64,000 nt of DNA from assembly GCA_913058395.1 (NCBI GenBank), contig CAJXQI010000015.1, positions 56,900 through 120,899 of the forward strand. Reading direction: 5' to 3'. Under the pieces are notes generated by a model. It ran no database searches, was not told the origin of the DNA, and was given only the letters and a program-made list of their open reading frames with translations. Numbering within the stretch: position 1 is the stretch's first letter; each line of letters starts with the position of its first letter. Source of the stretch: an uncultured Colwellia sp. GTDB taxonomy: Bacteria; Pseudomonadota; Gammaproteobacteria; Enterobacterales; Alteromonadaceae. The translations under genes and the position numbers were made by a program. Shown one piece after another: positions 8,072-17,990 of the stretch.

Positions 8072-10180
8072 TTACATATGTGATTGAATTGCAGTCAATG
8101 CAATGGTGTAAACGATATCATCAACTAACGCGCCACGAGACAGGTCATTAACGGGTTTACGCATACCTTGTAACATTGGGCCAATACTGACTAAATCAGC
8201 TGAACGTTGAACCGCTTTATACGTTGTATTACCCGTATTAAGATCTGGAAATACAAAGACATTTGCTTGACCAGCAACAGGGCTATCAGGCGCTTTCTTA
8301 CGCGCAACATTTTCCATAATAGCGGCATCGTATTGTAATGGCCCGTCAATGATCAGATCCGGTCTTTTCTCTTGTGCAATTTTGGTTGCGGCTGCTACTT
8401 TCTCAACATCAGCACCAAAACCTGAAGTTCCGGTACTGTAACTGATCATGGCAACTTTTGGTTCGATACCAAATTTAATGGCAGAATCAGCAGATTGAAT
8501 GGCGATATCAGCAAGTTGTTCTGCATTTGGTTCAGGGTTAATAGCACAATCACCATATATCAATACTTGGTCTGGTAATAACATAAAGAAGATTGATGAA
8601 ACTAATGAGCTACCTTCTGCAGTTTTAATTAGCTGTAAAGCAGGGCGAATTGTATTAGCGGTGGTATTTACAGCACCAGAAACTAAGCCGTCAACTTGTC
8701 CTAGTTGCAACATCATCGTACCAAGAGCAACGTTATCTTTTAATTCTTGCTTGGCAACAACTTCAGTTAAACCTTTTGCTTTTCTTAGTTCGACCATCGG
8801 CGCAACATAATTGTCGCGAATGTTATCTGGGTCGGTAATTAACACGCCTGCAGGTAAATTAATACCTTGCTGCTCAGCAATACGTAAGATTGTTTCTTTA
8901 TTACCAATTAGCTGACAGCGGGCAATGTTGCGCTCGACACAAATAGCAGCGGCTTTAATGGTGCGGATGTCAGTACCTTCAGGTAAAACAATTAACTTAT
9001 TGGCTTGTCGTGCTAGCTCTGTCAATTTATGTCTAAAAGCTGGCGGTGACATTTTGTCAGTAATAGTTGCTTTGCTACTAAGGAGTGTTAGCCAATCACT
9101 TGATAAATTATCAGCAACATATTCTTTTACTTTGTCTTGGCGTTGAACATCATCTTGTGGAATTTCAGGGTTAAAGCTCATTAAATACCGCGAAGTCTGC
9201 CAAGTATCCCATGGTACTGAAAGTACAGGTAGCCCAGCATCTAATGCTTGCTGACAAAGGTTTAAAATATTGTCATTTGGCACGTAACCGTTAGTGAGTA
9301 CTAAAGCTGAAACTTTTGTACCATTAAGCGCAGATAAACATGTGGCAATAATAATGTCAGTACGGTCACCTGGCGTAACAATTAAACGACTTGGTTGTAA
9401 GTGGCTCATTAAGTTACCAACACTTCGGGCACAAAAGCTAATGCTGCGAATACGTCGGTGCGCCATATCACCACTGTTGATGATGTCAGCATTTAGATAA
9501 TTTGCTACATCTAATACACGTGGGGCGATTAAATCCATTTCCCAAGGTACAGTGCCGAGTAAATCGAAGTGTCTATTTTTGAAGATCGATAAATTAATTA
9601 GCGGCGTTAAATCTAATGCTTGGTTAAATTCATTTTCTCGCGGTAATAAACCAAATTCATCTTTATCTGGAGAATTAATTTTGTTGACGATACAACCGAT
9701 TAATTTCGGATTTTTAATACCGCCAAAGGTTTCAGCGCTCATTTCTATCCGATCTTCAAACTCTTCTACTGAGTCATTGTCTTGCGCGGCAACTAGAACA
9801 ATTTCTGCCGATAGCGCTTGGGCAACATCACGGTTGATACGACCCGCGTAAGGCTGCCTTGTTGTTGGGATCAAACCTTCGATGATTACCACATCATGGG
9901 CCTTGTCGACAGCATTAAAGTTTTCAACAATTTGTTCTAATACAATATCGTGACGGCCATCACCCATTTGCTGTTCCACATAGGATAAGGCAATTGAATC
10001 AGTTTTAGTTGTGTTAGCTATATTTCCGGCTTGAGAGCGGACATTACGAGCCGGTTGTGAAATAGGCTTAAAATGACCAACATTGATGCCTTTTTGCTGA
10101 CAAGCATGAACCAAACCTAAAGCAACACTGCTTAAGCCAACACCAAAACCTGCGGGAATTAACATAATACGATGTGCCAT
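8072..10180 (-). CDS. pta: Phosphate acetyltransferase Pta (long form)
   Basis: 702 residues from the ATG at 10180, which has AGGAGT eight bases upstream; the longer open frame would run into ackA and is rejected. Pta interconverts acetyl-CoA plus phosphate and acetyl phosphate plus CoA. The domains are an N-terminal P-loop/dethiobiotin-synthase-like region starting at IMLIPAGFGVG, a DRTGG-like middle region (VTPGDRTDII, about residue 270) and the C-terminal PTA catalytic domain from about 380 (LPEGTD, SGAVNTTANTIRPAL, ISYSTGTSGFG). It starts 2 bases after the ackA stop, so the two are translationally coupled as in other gammaproteobacteria. Confidence 0.95.
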   Translation of the reverse strand: MAHRIMLIPAGFGVGLSSVALGLVHACQQKGINVGHFKPISQPARNVRSQAGNIANTTKTDSIALSYVEQQMGDGRHDIVLEQIVENFNAVDKAHDVVIIEGLIPTTRQPYAGRINRDVAQALSAEIVLVAAQDNDSVEEFEDRIEMSAETFGGIKNPKLIGCIVNKINSPDKDEFGLLPRENEFNQALDLTPLINLSIFKNRHFDLLGTVPWEMDLIAPRVLDVANYLNADIINSGDMAHRRIRSISFCARSVGNLMSHLQPSRLIVTPGDRTDIIIATCLSALNGTKVSALVLTNGYVPNDNILNLCQQALDAGLPVLSVPWDTWQTSRYLMSFNPEIPQDDVQRQDKVKEYVADNLSSDWLTLLSSKATITDKMSPPAFRHKLTELARQANKLIVLPEGTDIRTIKAAAICVERNIARCQLIGNKETILRIAEQQGINLPAGVLITDPDNIRDNYVAPMVELRKAKGLTEVVAKQELKDNVALGTMMLQLGQVDGLVSGAVNTTANTIRPALQLIKTAEGSSLVSSIFFMLLPDQVLIYGDCAINPEPNAEQLADIAIQSADSAIKFGIEPKVAMISYSTGTSGFGADVEKVAAATKIAQEKRPDLIIDGPLQYDAAIMENVARKKAPDSPVAGQANVFVFPDLNTGNTTYKAVQRSADLVSIGPMLQGMRKPVNDLSRGALVDDIVYTIALTAIQSHM

Positions 10181-10182
10181 GA

Positions 10183-11385
10183 TTAAGACTCCTGATTCAG
10201 TAGTTGAAAGGTTTGCTCGGCAATAACCCATTCTTCATTGGTGGCAATTACCCATGCTGCACGAGAGTCATCACGGGTAATACGACCAGACTTGCCAAAG
10301 CGATTAGTAACATTGGCGTCAACATCTGTTTTAAAGTTCAGAAGACCTAACTGTGAAAGTATTTTCTCTCGAATAATGTCTGAATTTTCACCGATACCAC
10401 CGGTAAAAATAATACCGTCTAAATCAGTTAAGCTTGCGGTAAATGAGGCAATTGATTTAGCAATACGATAGCAAAATACGTCTAATGCTAAGGCTGCTTG
10501 AGGATTGTTATCTTCTAAGTAGGCCGTTTCAATGGTACGACAATCATTACTTAACTGTGACACGCCTAATAAACCACTTTGTTTATTTAGCATGGTATCA
10601 ACTTCTTCAACTGTGTAATTAAGTTGGTTTACTAAGTGGAAAATAATGCCCGGGTCAACGTCACCGCTGCGCGTGCCCATCATAACACCTTCAAGTGGCG
10701 TCATGCCTAAGCTGGTATCAACACTTTTTCCGTCTTTAATTGCAGCAACACTACAGCCATTACCTAAATGGGCACTGATGAAACTACATTGCTCTAAAGG
10801 TTTGTCGAGCATTTTTGCAGCTTGCTGCGCAACAAAGTAATGGCTAGTACCGTGGAAACCGTAACGTCTAATACCGTGTTCTTTATATAGCTTATAAGGA
10901 ATGCCGTAAATAAAGGCTTTTTCAGGCATTGTTTGATGAAATGCCGTATCAAAAATAGCCACTTGTGGCAAAGCAGGAAATGCTGCTTCGGCTGCAGAAA
11001 TACCGGTTAAATTAGCTGGATTATGTAAAGGGGCTAAGCGCGCCAGTTTTTCAATGGTTGCTTTAACATCTTCATTAATTAATGTTGGCTGGTAATAAGT
11101 TTCACCACCATGAACAACACGGTGTCCTATGGCTGAAATACAAGTAATTAAGTCATGCTCACTAAGATAGGCAACCAAACACTGAATAGCGCTTTGATGA
11201 TCAAAGGGAGATGGAATTGATTGCTGCTCTTTTTTACCATCATGCTTAATTTTAATGATGGCTTGTTCTGATAACAATCGCTCAGCTAAACCCGATAGCA
11301 ACGTCGCACCATTTTCTGGGTTGATCAAAGAAAATTTTAATGATGAACTGCCGCAATTTAAAACTAAAATAAAATTATTTTTCAT
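10183..11385 (-). CDS. ackA: Acetate kinase AckA
   Basis: 400 residues from the ATG at 11385 (an upstream in-frame TTG at 11394 is possible but less likely). It transfers phosphate between acetyl phosphate and ADP, giving ATP and acetate. ASKHA-fold motifs are clear: LNCGSSSLKF at the N-terminus, GHRVVHGG (about residues 91-98), AHLGNGCSV (about 208-216) and GGIGENS near 330. It is first in the ackA-pta operon and divergent from yfbV, the arrangement found in E. coli. Confidence 0.95.
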   Translation of the reverse strand: MKNNFILVLNCGSSSLKFSLINPENGATLLSGLAERLLSEQAIIKIKHDGKKEQQSIPSPFDHQSAIQCLVAYLSEHDLITCISAIGHRVVHGGETYYQPTLINEDVKATIEKLARLAPLHNPANLTGISAAEAAFPALPQVAIFDTAFHQTMPEKAFIYGIPYKLYKEHGIRRYGFHGTSHYFVAQQAAKMLDKPLEQCSFISAHLGNGCSVAAIKDGKSVDTSLGMTPLEGVMMGTRSGDVDPGIIFHLVNQLNYTVEEVDTMLNKQSGLLGVSQLSNDCRTIETAYLEDNNPQAALALDVFCYRIAKSIASFTASLTDLDGIIFTGGIGENSDIIREKILSQLGLLNFKTDVDANVTNRFGKSGRITRDDSRAAWVIATNEEWVIAEQTFQLLNQES

Positions 11386-11554
11386 AATTAACAAAACGCC
11401 GTCTTTACAATATCTTAATGGCGTTCATTATAGTCCAATAAATTGTTAAAAGTGTTGATGTTATGCAATAAAATGTAATCAAAGCAGGTCTTATTGAAAG
11501 AAGTTAACAACTTTGTGCTATCTTTTAATTAAACCCTGTTGTAGTGTGTCGCCT

Positions 11555-11986
11555 ATGAAGTTATCTGTATTTGAAATTATCAAGCTTGGCCGAAAATATA
11601 TGCATTTGTGGCCGGAGCGCGCTGAGCTAGGGCAGTATTTTGCGGACTATCAAGCGGTTAAAATGAGCCGTTTAGTTTGCCAAGTTATGCCTGGGTTAGC
11701 ACTATTTTGTTTTACAATACAATTGTACCTTGGTTCAATGACGGTATTGCCACAAGCACTATTATATAGTTTATGTATTTTGAGTTTTCCGCTACAAGCG
11801 TTAATGTTTATGGGCGTGAAGGCAGATAAATTTCTGCCTCCGGCACTAGCAAGTTGGTACAAAGAAAGTGTTGCTAAAGTTAATCAAAGCGGTGGTGAGG
11901 TAAAACTATCAACGCAACGACCACGTTATTTAGATTTAGCGAGCTTACTAAATTTAACCTTTCAAGATAAACACAACTCACACTAA
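11555..11986 (+). CDS. yfbV: Inner membrane protein YfbV (DUF412)
   Basis: 143 residues from the ATG at 11555; the open frame extends upstream but the MKLSVFEIIKLGRKYMHLWP start matches the family. Two membrane segments (about residues 45-62 and 67-88) are followed by a cytoplasmic tail with the conserved KADKFLPPALASWY and RPRYLDLASLLN. In E. coli YfbV keeps the Ter macrodomain apart from neighbouring chromosome regions, together with MatP; the same role here is inferred. It is divergent from ackA, as in E. coli. Confidence 0.85.
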   Translation: MKLSVFEIIKLGRKYMHLWPERAELGQYFADYQAVKMSRLVCQVMPGLALFCFTIQLYLGSMTVLPQALLYSLCILSFPLQALMFMGVKADKFLPPALASWYKESVAKVNQSGGEVKLSTQRPRYLDLASLLNLTFQDKHNSH

Positions 11987-11999
11987 ACCTTTTATTCTA

Positions 12000-12827
12000 T
12001 TACCTTGGCTTTTGATAAAGCCTGATCAAAAAATCTGCCTGACAAGTAAAGTCATTCTTTTTAGCAAGTGTCGCTTTTACTGCTTCACTGGCTTTAAAAG
12101 CAAATGGCGTCATCGATAACAGGTTTAAGGTGTCTTCACCACTTTTCAAGTTCATAGCATAAGAAATACTTTCTTGATGTACTAATGTTAAGTGCTCAAT
12201 AGGTAATTTTTCTTCATCATGTTCTTTGGCGTCATTATAAATGCACTGTTTCAATTGCATTAAATGCTGCTTAGCTGGCGTAACTGTTAGTAAATATCCA
12301 CCTTTAGCCAGAACTCGAGTAAATTCGTTTTCTAAAATTGGCGCATACACCGAGTATATCCAAGAAAATTGCTGTTCAGCAAAGGGCAACTTTGACAATG
12401 TTGCAACACTGAAATGACATTCTTTATATTTCTTTCCGGCTTTTTTTATCGCTTCTTTAGCAATATCGACACCGTACACCGTATTTTCAGCACAACGGTG
12501 TTGATGAGTATAATAACCTTCGCCACAGCCCGCATCTAATATGGTATTTGGCAAATCACTATCAATCATTGTTGATTTATAGAGTGCGACAATTTTATCC
12601 ACCAAAGGCTGATAGTAACCTTTTTCTAAGAACTCGCGCCTGGCATTTACCATAGCTTTATTATCACCTGGGTTTTTAGAATGCTTAAACTGCACGGGTA
12701 ATAAGTTGAGGTAATTTTCTTTGGCGAGATCAAAACTATGGTTGTTTTCACAGCGATAGAGTTTTTCTTGGGCAACAAGTGATAAATTGCAAAGTGGACA
12801 TGTGTAGTGCAAAGCAGTCATAGTCAT
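12000..12827 (-). CDS. rlmA: 23S rRNA (guanine-N1)-methyltransferase RlmA
   Basis: 275 residues. The N-terminal zinc ribbon (YTCPLCNLSL, then YRCENNHSFD; about residues 8-34) is followed by SKNPGDNKAMVNARREFL and a class I SAM-dependent methyltransferase domain with motif I DAGCGEGYYTH (about 98-108) and a SVYAPILENEF strand. This combination is specific to RlmA, which methylates N1 of a guanosine in helix 35 of 23S rRNA (G745 in E. coli). It is convergent with yfbV with only 13 bases between them. An ATG two codons in (12821) is an equally good start. Confidence 0.9.
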   Translation of the reverse strand: MTMTALHYTCPLCNLSLVAQEKLYRCENNHSFDLAKENYLNLLPVQFKHSKNPGDNKAMVNARREFLEKGYYQPLVDKIVALYKSTMIDSDLPNTILDAGCGEGYYTHQHRCAENTVYGVDIAKEAIKKAGKKYKECHFSVATLSKLPFAEQQFSWIYSVYAPILENEFTRVLAKGGYLLTVTPAKQHLMQLKQCIYNDAKEHDEEKLPIEHLTLVHQESISYAMNLKSGEDTLNLLSMTPFAFKASEAVKATLAKKNDFTCQADFLIRLYQKPR

Positions 12828-12935
12828 CAGTAAAGTTAGTAGAATTGAAAGGTTGTCAGATGTAAGCTATTTAAGCTTAAATGGGCACAAGTCCCAATTA
12901 AGCCTAAGCGTAACTATATCTAATCGTCATTAATT

Positions 12936-13745
12936 TTAAGATTTAAATGTTGACCATATTGGTGCATGATCAGACGGTTTTTCTATGCCTCTTAGTTCAT
13001 AGTCGATATCTGATTCGATACAACGACTAGCAAAGTTATTGGTTGCTAGTACAACATCAATACGTAAACCACGGTTATCATCGAAGCCGCGCGAACGATA
13101 ATCAAACCATGAATATCTTTCTTCACGGGTTGGGTGTAATTCTCTGAAAGTATCTTTAAAACCCCAAGCCATTAATGTTGCTAACCACTCACGCTCTTCA
13201 GGTTGGAAACTACATTTTCCGGTTTTTAACCAACGCTTACGGTTTGGCTCGCCAATGCCTATATCTAATTCTGTTGGAGAAATATTGATATCACCCATGA
13301 CAACAACGTTTTCGTCAGGCGTATGGTTTTCATTTAAGTATTGCATTAAGTCTTTATAAAACTGGCGTTTATAAGGATATTTAGTCTCATGGGCAATATT
13401 ATCGCCTTGTGGGAAGTAACCATTAAGCACGGTAACTTTATCACCATTTTCGTCTGTGGTTTGTACCATCACCATGCGCTTTTGCGCTTCATCATCATCG
13501 GTCGGAAAACCTTTAATCACCACATCAGCAGGCTTTTTACACAGCATAGCGACACCGTAATGTGCTTTTTGACCATGAAAATAGACGTGATAGCCCATTG
13601 CTTCTACGTCAGCTAGTGGAAATGCATCATCATGAACCTTTATTTCTTGCAGGCCAATAATGTCAGGTTCATGTTTATCAATAATGGCTTGAAGCTGGTG
13701 TAAGCGGGCACGTAGGCCGTTAATATTAAAAGAGATGATTTTCAT
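12936..13745 (-). CDS. xthA: Exodeoxyribonuclease III
   Basis: 269 residues, the usual length. It is the main AP endonuclease and 3'-5' exonuclease/phosphatase of base-excision repair. Endonuclease/exonuclease/phosphatase motifs are intact: [10 protein letters not shown] at the N-terminus, GLQEIKVHD (catalytic Glu, about residue 34), [23 protein letters not shown] (about 149-163, Asp and Asn), RIDVVLATN and the final [10 protein letters not shown] with the catalytic His. It is a monocistronic minus-strand gene. Confidence 0.95.
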   Translation of the reverse strand: MKIISFNINGLRARLHQLQAIIDKHEPDIIGLQEIKVHDDAFPLADVEAMGYHVYFHGQKAHYGVAMLCKKPADVVIKGFPTDDDEAQKRMVMVQTTDENGDKVTVLNGYFPQGDNIAHETKYPYKRQFYKDLMQYLNENHTPDENVVVMGDINISPTELDIGIGEPNRKRWLKTGKCSFQPEEREWLATLMAWGFKDTFRELHPTREERYSWFDYRSRGFDDNRGLRIDVVLATNNFASRCIESDIDYELRGIEKPSDHAPIWSTFKS

Positions 13746-14130
13746 GTGCTAACTCAATAATTATTTTGCGCTAATGCTAACAGAAGTTATATACCCAAGC
13801 CACTTGAAGATGCTGAATCCTGCACCTTCAGGTGGTTTAGGTATGAATAAGCGCGAAATAGAATTTACACTATTATTGATACTTACAATATTCGACATAC
13901 TTTGTTACGGTTTTTTAACAAGTCATAGTAGTATGTTTTTTCATCCTTGTTATAAACTGCTTGCTGATATTATATTCGTGTAATGCTATTTTACAGCAGC
14001 TAAGTTGTTTTTATTCAGCAAGTTAGTTAAGTTTTTAATCAGGCTGTTTTAGACGGATATTGGACGTTTGTAGTTATAAAAAATAAAAATGAATATAAAG
14101 TTCATATAAAAATAAATTGAGGGAAGGGAA
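13746..14130. other. Divergent xthA/tldD-like intergenic region with a dispersed hairpin
   Basis: About 385 bases. It holds the 5' regions of xthA and the Tat-signal TldD-like gene, and an imperfect inverted repeat at 13790-13844. A 46-codon frame from an ATG at 13843 would encode a hydrophobic peptide but has no clear ribosome binding site. Confidence 0.45.
13790..13844. repeat. Imperfect inverted repeat sharing TATACCCAAG with a second site at 36526
   Basis: The left arm begins TATACCCAAGCCACTTGAAG and the right arm ends CTTCAGGTGG...GGTAT; CCACTTGAAG pairs with CTTCAGGTGG apart from one mismatch. The same TATACCCAAG opening is found at 36526-36548 in another intergenic region, so this looks like a dispersed short palindromic element. 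Confidence 0.55.
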
Positions 14131-15759
14131 ATGCAAAGACGTGATTTTATTAAACTTACCGGCGCAGGTGCTGGTGGGTTAATGTTGCCTATGTCTGGCT
14201 TCGCGGTGTCAGCAGATCAATTGCTAGATAAGCCAATGGATGTTGCTTACAAGAAAAAGTTGGCCGATATTGCTTTAAATGCAGCAAAAGCAAAAGGAGC
14301 ATCATACGCTGATGCGCGCATCGGTCGTTATCTTAACCAGTTTGTTACTACACAAGAAACACGAGTTGATAATATCGTTAATACCGAATCTGCGGGTATT
14401 GGTATTCGTGTTATTGCTAATGGCACTTGGGGCTTTGCTTCAACGTCTAATATGACGCCAGACAGCGTGGCTAAAACGGCAGAAAAAGCCGTTGCAGTCG
14501 CAATGGCAAATTCAAAATTCCAAACGGTTCCAGTACAACTTGCGCCAGTTAAAGGGGTAGGAGAGGTTAGTTGGAATACACCAATTAAAAAAAACGCTCT
14601 TGAAATTCCCATTAAAGAGAAAGTCGATTTATTGCTGTCAGTAAATGATGCCGCAATGTCTAACGGCGCAAACTACATCACCTCTATTTTATTTTTAGTG
14701 AACGAGCAGAAATACTTTGCTTCTACCGATGGCTCATACATCGACCAAGACGTACATCGTTTATGGGCTCCATTTTTCGCAACAGCAGTTGGTAAGTCTG
14801 GCTTTAAACAACGTACCGGCTTAGGTAATCCAGTTGGTATGGGCTTTGAATACCTTGATGGTAAAGAAGAAGATAAGATCCGTATTAGCGGTGCGAATGT
14901 TGGCTATAAAAACTCTTACGATATGCTTGAAGATGCGACTGCTGCCGGTAAACAATTACAAGCGAAGTTAAAAGCGAAATCTGTTGAGCCAGGTAAATAC
15001 GATCTTGTGTTAGATCCTGCTCACCTTATGTTAACAATTCATGAATCTGTTGGTCATCCGTTAGAGTTAGACCGCGTGTTAGGTTATGAAGCTAACTTTG
15101 CGGGTACTAGTTTTGCAACCCTTGATAAATGGCGTAGTGGCAAATTTAATTATGGCTCTGAGCGTGTCAATTTATTTGCCGATAAAACTCAGCCGTATTC
15201 TTTAGGTAATGTTGGTTATGACGATGAAGGTGTTAAAACCAAAGAGTGGGATTTAGTTAAAGACGGTACTTTAGTTAACTATCAAGCAACGCGCGATCAA
15301 GTACATATGATTGATCAAAAAGAATCACATGGCTGTTGTTACTCGCAAAGTTGGCGTGATGTGCAGTTTCAGCGTATGCCTAATGTTTCTCTTAAGCCTA
15401 ACGAAAAAGACATCTCGGCAGATGACGTCATTAAAGATGTTGAAAATGGTATTTATATTGCCGGTCGAGGTTCATTTTCAATCGATCAACAACGCTATAA
15501 TTTCCAGTTTGGCGGTCAATTATTCTTTGAAATTAAAGACGGTAAGATCACAGAGCAAATTGAAGATGTTGCTTATCAATCAAACACCCAAGAGTTTTGG
15601 AATAGCTGTAGTCAGTTAGCGGGTAAGTCTGATTATCGTATCGGTGGTTCATTCTTTGACGGTAAAGGTCAACCTTCGCAAGTGAGTGCGGTTTCTCATG
15701 GTTGTCCAACGACACGTTTTAATAATATTAACGTGATCAATACTGCTCGTAAGGTGTAA
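14131..15759 (+). CDS. TldD-like metallopeptidase with Tat signal peptide
   Basis: 542 residues. The N-terminus MQRRDFIKLTGAGAGG has a twin-arginine RRDFIK motif followed by a hydrophobic stretch and AVSA-type cleavage region (about residue 28), so export by the Tat system is likely. The rest is a TldD/PmbA fold: HESVGH (about residues 306-311) is the HExxxH zinc motif, and two Cys-containing stretches (SHGCCYS about 397, SHGCPTT about 529) supply typical C-terminal elements. Cytoplasmic TldD acts with TldE as a protease on unfolded peptides; this is an exported paralogue. GGGAAGGGA precedes the ATG. The TldE/PmbA-like gene follows after 48 bases. Confidence 0.85.
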   Translation: MQRRDFIKLTGAGAGGLMLPMSGFAVSADQLLDKPMDVAYKKKLADIALNAAKAKGASYADARIGRYLNQFVTTQETRVDNIVNTESAGIGIRVIANGTWGFASTSNMTPDSVAKTAEKAVAVAMANSKFQTVPVQLAPVKGVGEVSWNTPIKKNALEIPIKEKVDLLLSVNDAAMSNGANYITSILFLVNEQKYFASTDGSYIDQDVHRLWAPFFATAVGKSGFKQRTGLGNPVGMGFEYLDGKEEDKIRISGANVGYKNSYDMLEDATAAGKQLQAKLKAKSVEPGKYDLVLDPAHLMLTIHESVGHPLELDRVLGYEANFAGTSFATLDKWRSGKFNYGSERVNLFADKTQPYSLGNVGYDDEGVKTKEWDLVKDGTLVNYQATRDQVHMIDQKESHGCCYSQSWRDVQFQRMPNVSLKPNEKDISADDVIKDVENGIYIAGRGSFSIDQQRYNFQFGGQLFFEIKDGKITEQIEDVAYQSNTQEFWNSCSQLAGKSDYRIGGSFFDGKGQPSQVSAVSHGCPTTRFNNINVINTARKV

Positions 15760-15807
15760 TTACATTTTTTTGACGATAAAACAAAGAATAAAAGGAATCA
15801 AAGCGTC

Positions 15808-17175
15808 ATGACAATTTTAACAGAACAACACGCGAAAAAATTATTGCAAAAAGTACTTTCATTTTCGAAGGCAGACGAATGTGAGTGTAATTTAGATGGC
15901 CAAGTGGGCGGAAATATTCGTACTGCCCGTAATACGGTATCTACTGCTGGTGAACAAAGTGATTTAACGCTTGCTGTGCAATCAACGTTTGGCAAGAAAA
16001 CAGGTGTAGCAACCATCAATGAATTTGATGATGCATCACTCATGAAAGTGGTTAAGCGCTCGGAAGAGTTAGCAAAACTTGCTCCAGAAAACCCAGAAAA
16101 TATGCCGGCATTTGGCAAGCAAAAATATCTAGCGTCAAAGACGGCATTTGACTCTACGTCAAGTGTTACCCCTGATGATCGTGCTCAAGCAGCAGAAGAT
16201 AGTATTAAACCGTCAAAAGCGAATAAATTAGTTTCATCTGGTTTCTTACAAGATGCGACAACATTTGTAGCCATCATGAATAACAAAGGTCTATTTGCTT
16301 ACAATAAAGCAACCAATGTTGATTTTACCGTTACTATTCGCACCGAAGATGGTAAAGGCTCTGGTTGGGTTAGCCGTGATTACAGCGATGTGAAACACCT
16401 AAACACCAAAAAAGCGTCACAAGTTGCGATTGAAAAATCTCTTGGTTCGGTTGATGCAAAAGAAATGGAGCCAGGTAAATATACGGTTATATTAGAGCCT
16501 GCAGCAAGCGTGCAACTATTAAGTAATATGTTTGGCAGTATGAACCAACGTAGCGCTGATGAAGGTCGAAGCTTTTTAAGTAAAAAACCAGAAGAAGGAA
16601 AAGAGGGCGGTCCAACCAATAAGTTGGGCGAAAAAATGTTTGATGAACGCGTGCACATTTATTCTGACCCGATGAATAGCGAAGCGCCTACTGCACCATT
16701 TGCAGGTGACGGTCATCGCGTTGGCAAAACCGATTGGATCAAAGACGGTAAAATTGTCAATATGCCTAATTCGCCTTTCTGGGCCAATAAAACCGGCGTT
16801 GAATATAGGCCAACTGCCTATGCGGGCTCTGGCTTGTTTGGTGGTCCGTCACAAATTATTATGGCAGGTGGCAACGATAGTCTAGAAGATATGATCAAAG
16901 ATACTCGACGTGGTATTTTGGTTACCAGACTTTGGTATATTCGCCCACTAGACCCGCAAAGCTTGCTATATACTGGCTTAACTCGCGATGGTACATTTTA
17001 TATTGAAAATGGAAAAATTAAGTATCCAATTAAAAACTTCAGATTCAATGAAAGCCCTATTGTTATGCTGAATAATATTGAAGCATTAGGTAAACCTGAA
17101 CGTATTAACGGCAGCATGATACCGCCAATGAAAATACGCGACTTTACCTTTAGCAGCTTATCAGATGCTGTTTAA
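15808..17175 (+). CDS. TldE/PmbA-like subunit, no signal peptide
   Basis: 455 residues of the TldD/PmbA family, the non-metal-binding TldE/PmbA-type partner: no HExxxH motif is present. Recognisable elements are the early ECNLDGQVGGNIRTARN strand, GKYTVILEPAA (about 221-231), and the C-terminal TRLWYIRPLDPQSLLYTGLTRDGTFYIENG block. The sequence starts MTILTEQHAKKLL with no hydrophobic leader and no twin arginines, in contrast to its TldD-like neighbour. Because TldD and TldE work as a heterodimer, the pair raises the question of how this subunit reaches the other's compartment. A hairpin terminator follows the gene. Confidence 0.82.
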   Translation: MTILTEQHAKKLLQKVLSFSKADECECNLDGQVGGNIRTARNTVSTAGEQSDLTLAVQSTFGKKTGVATINEFDDASLMKVVKRSEELAKLAPENPENMPAFGKQKYLASKTAFDSTSSVTPDDRAQAAEDSIKPSKANKLVSSGFLQDATTFVAIMNNKGLFAYNKATNVDFTVTIRTEDGKGSGWVSRDYSDVKHLNTKKASQVAIEKSLGSVDAKEMEPGKYTVILEPAASVQLLSNMFGSMNQRSADEGRSFLSKKPEEGKEGGPTNKLGEKMFDERVHIYSDPMNSEAPTAPFAGDGHRVGKTDWIKDGKIVNMPNSPFWANKTGVEYRPTAYAGSGLFGGPSQIIMAGGNDSLEDMIKDTRRGILVTRLWYIRPLDPQSLLYTGLTRDGTFYIENGKIKYPIKNFRFNESPIVMLNNIEALGKPERINGSMIPPMKIRDFTFSSLSDAV

Positions 17176-17206
17176 GCAAAATAAGGTTGGTAACAAAATC
17201 TAGCTA

Positions 17207-17238
17207 AAGGGTAAACGGGCATATGCGCGTTTACCCTT
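17207..17238 (+). terminator. Hairpin between pmbA-like and DUF4159 genes
   Basis: AAGGGTAAACG (17207-17217) pairs perfectly with CGTTTACCCTT (17228-17238). GGGTTTTCTT follows a few bases later. It may separate the protease pair from the DUF4159-MoxR block or attenuate read-through. Confidence 0.6.
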
Positions 17239-17259
17239 AGTGGGTTTTCTTAAATATTT

Positions 17260-17961
17260 ATGAATCGACGTAATTTTATTCGAGCACTATCATTTTTATC
17301 TGCGGGTGCATTAACAACACCTTTTTTGCAGTTAAGTGCGCGCGAACAAGTTGACTTTTTTTTCACTCGCTTGAGTTATGAGTCAGGAGATTGGGAAGTT
17401 GATGAAAGAATGCCTGCAAATGTTCTTAATTCTCTTATCGAATACACGAGTTTGCGGGTTGATATCAAAGAACGCATTATTCCATTGTCTGATCCTCAAA
17501 TGCTATCTGTGCCATTTTGTTATTTGGCGGGGCATCGACTAGTGCAGTTTAACGCAGAAGAAAAACAGAACTTTCAACGTTATATTGAAAACGGCGGTTT
17601 TGTTTTTGTTGATGACTGCAATCACGATATTGATGGCATGTTTGCCCGTAGTTTTGAACTGCAAATGCATGATATCTTTGGCCAACAAGCATTAAAGAAA
17701 ATACCTAATAATCATCCAATATATTCTTCGTTTTTTGAATTCGATGGCCCACCAAGAACTTCTATTGAGTTAAATGGCTGGGGAGATGATCTTATTCATA
17801 ATTATCTTAAAGCGATAGAAGTTAACGGGCGCATTGCGGTGCTATATAGCAATAAAGATTTAGGTTGTGAATGGGATTATGATTTTCGAAATAAACGTTG
17901 GTTAAAAGTGGATAACACTCGCTTTGCCGTCAACATTATTATGTATGCAATGAATAGCTAA
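17260..17961 (+). CDS. DUF4159 protein with Tat-type signal
   Basis: 233 residues. The N-terminus MNRRNFIRALSFLSAGALTT is a twin-arginine signal (RRNFIR) followed by a hydrophobic stretch, so Tat export is likely. The mature part matches DUF4159: FFFTRLSYESGDWEVDE, a YIENGGFVFVDDCNHD core (about residues 107-122, resembling a glutamine-amidotransferase-like fold) and the C-terminal DNTRFAVNIIMYAM. The function is unknown; DUF4159 proteins are repeatedly encoded beside MoxR, DUF58 and BatA-type genes, as here. Thirty bases separate it from moxR. Confidence 0.8.
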   Translation: MNRRNFIRALSFLSAGALTTPFLQLSAREQVDFFFTRLSYESGDWEVDERMPANVLNSLIEYTSLRVDIKERIIPLSDPQMLSVPFCYLAGHRLVQFNAEEKQNFQRYIENGGFVFVDDCNHDIDGMFARSFELQMHDIFGQQALKKIPNNHPIYSSFFEFDGPPRTSIELNGWGDDLIHNYLKAIEVNGRIAVLYSNKDLGCEWDYDFRNKRWLKVDNTRFAVNIIMYAMNS

Positions 17962-17990
17962 AGTTCAATTGTCTTAGAATTGGAAAGTAA

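Noticed and set aside
10181..10231. Longer N-terminus of Pta
   Set aside because: It would overlap ackA by 49 bases and lacks a ribosome binding site; the ATG at 10180 has AGGAGT and gives the family length.
13774..13983. 69-codon plus-strand frame overlapping the hairpin at 13790
   Set aside because: It reads through the inverted repeat, has no ribosome binding site and no family resemblance; only the 46-codon inner part is hydrophobic.
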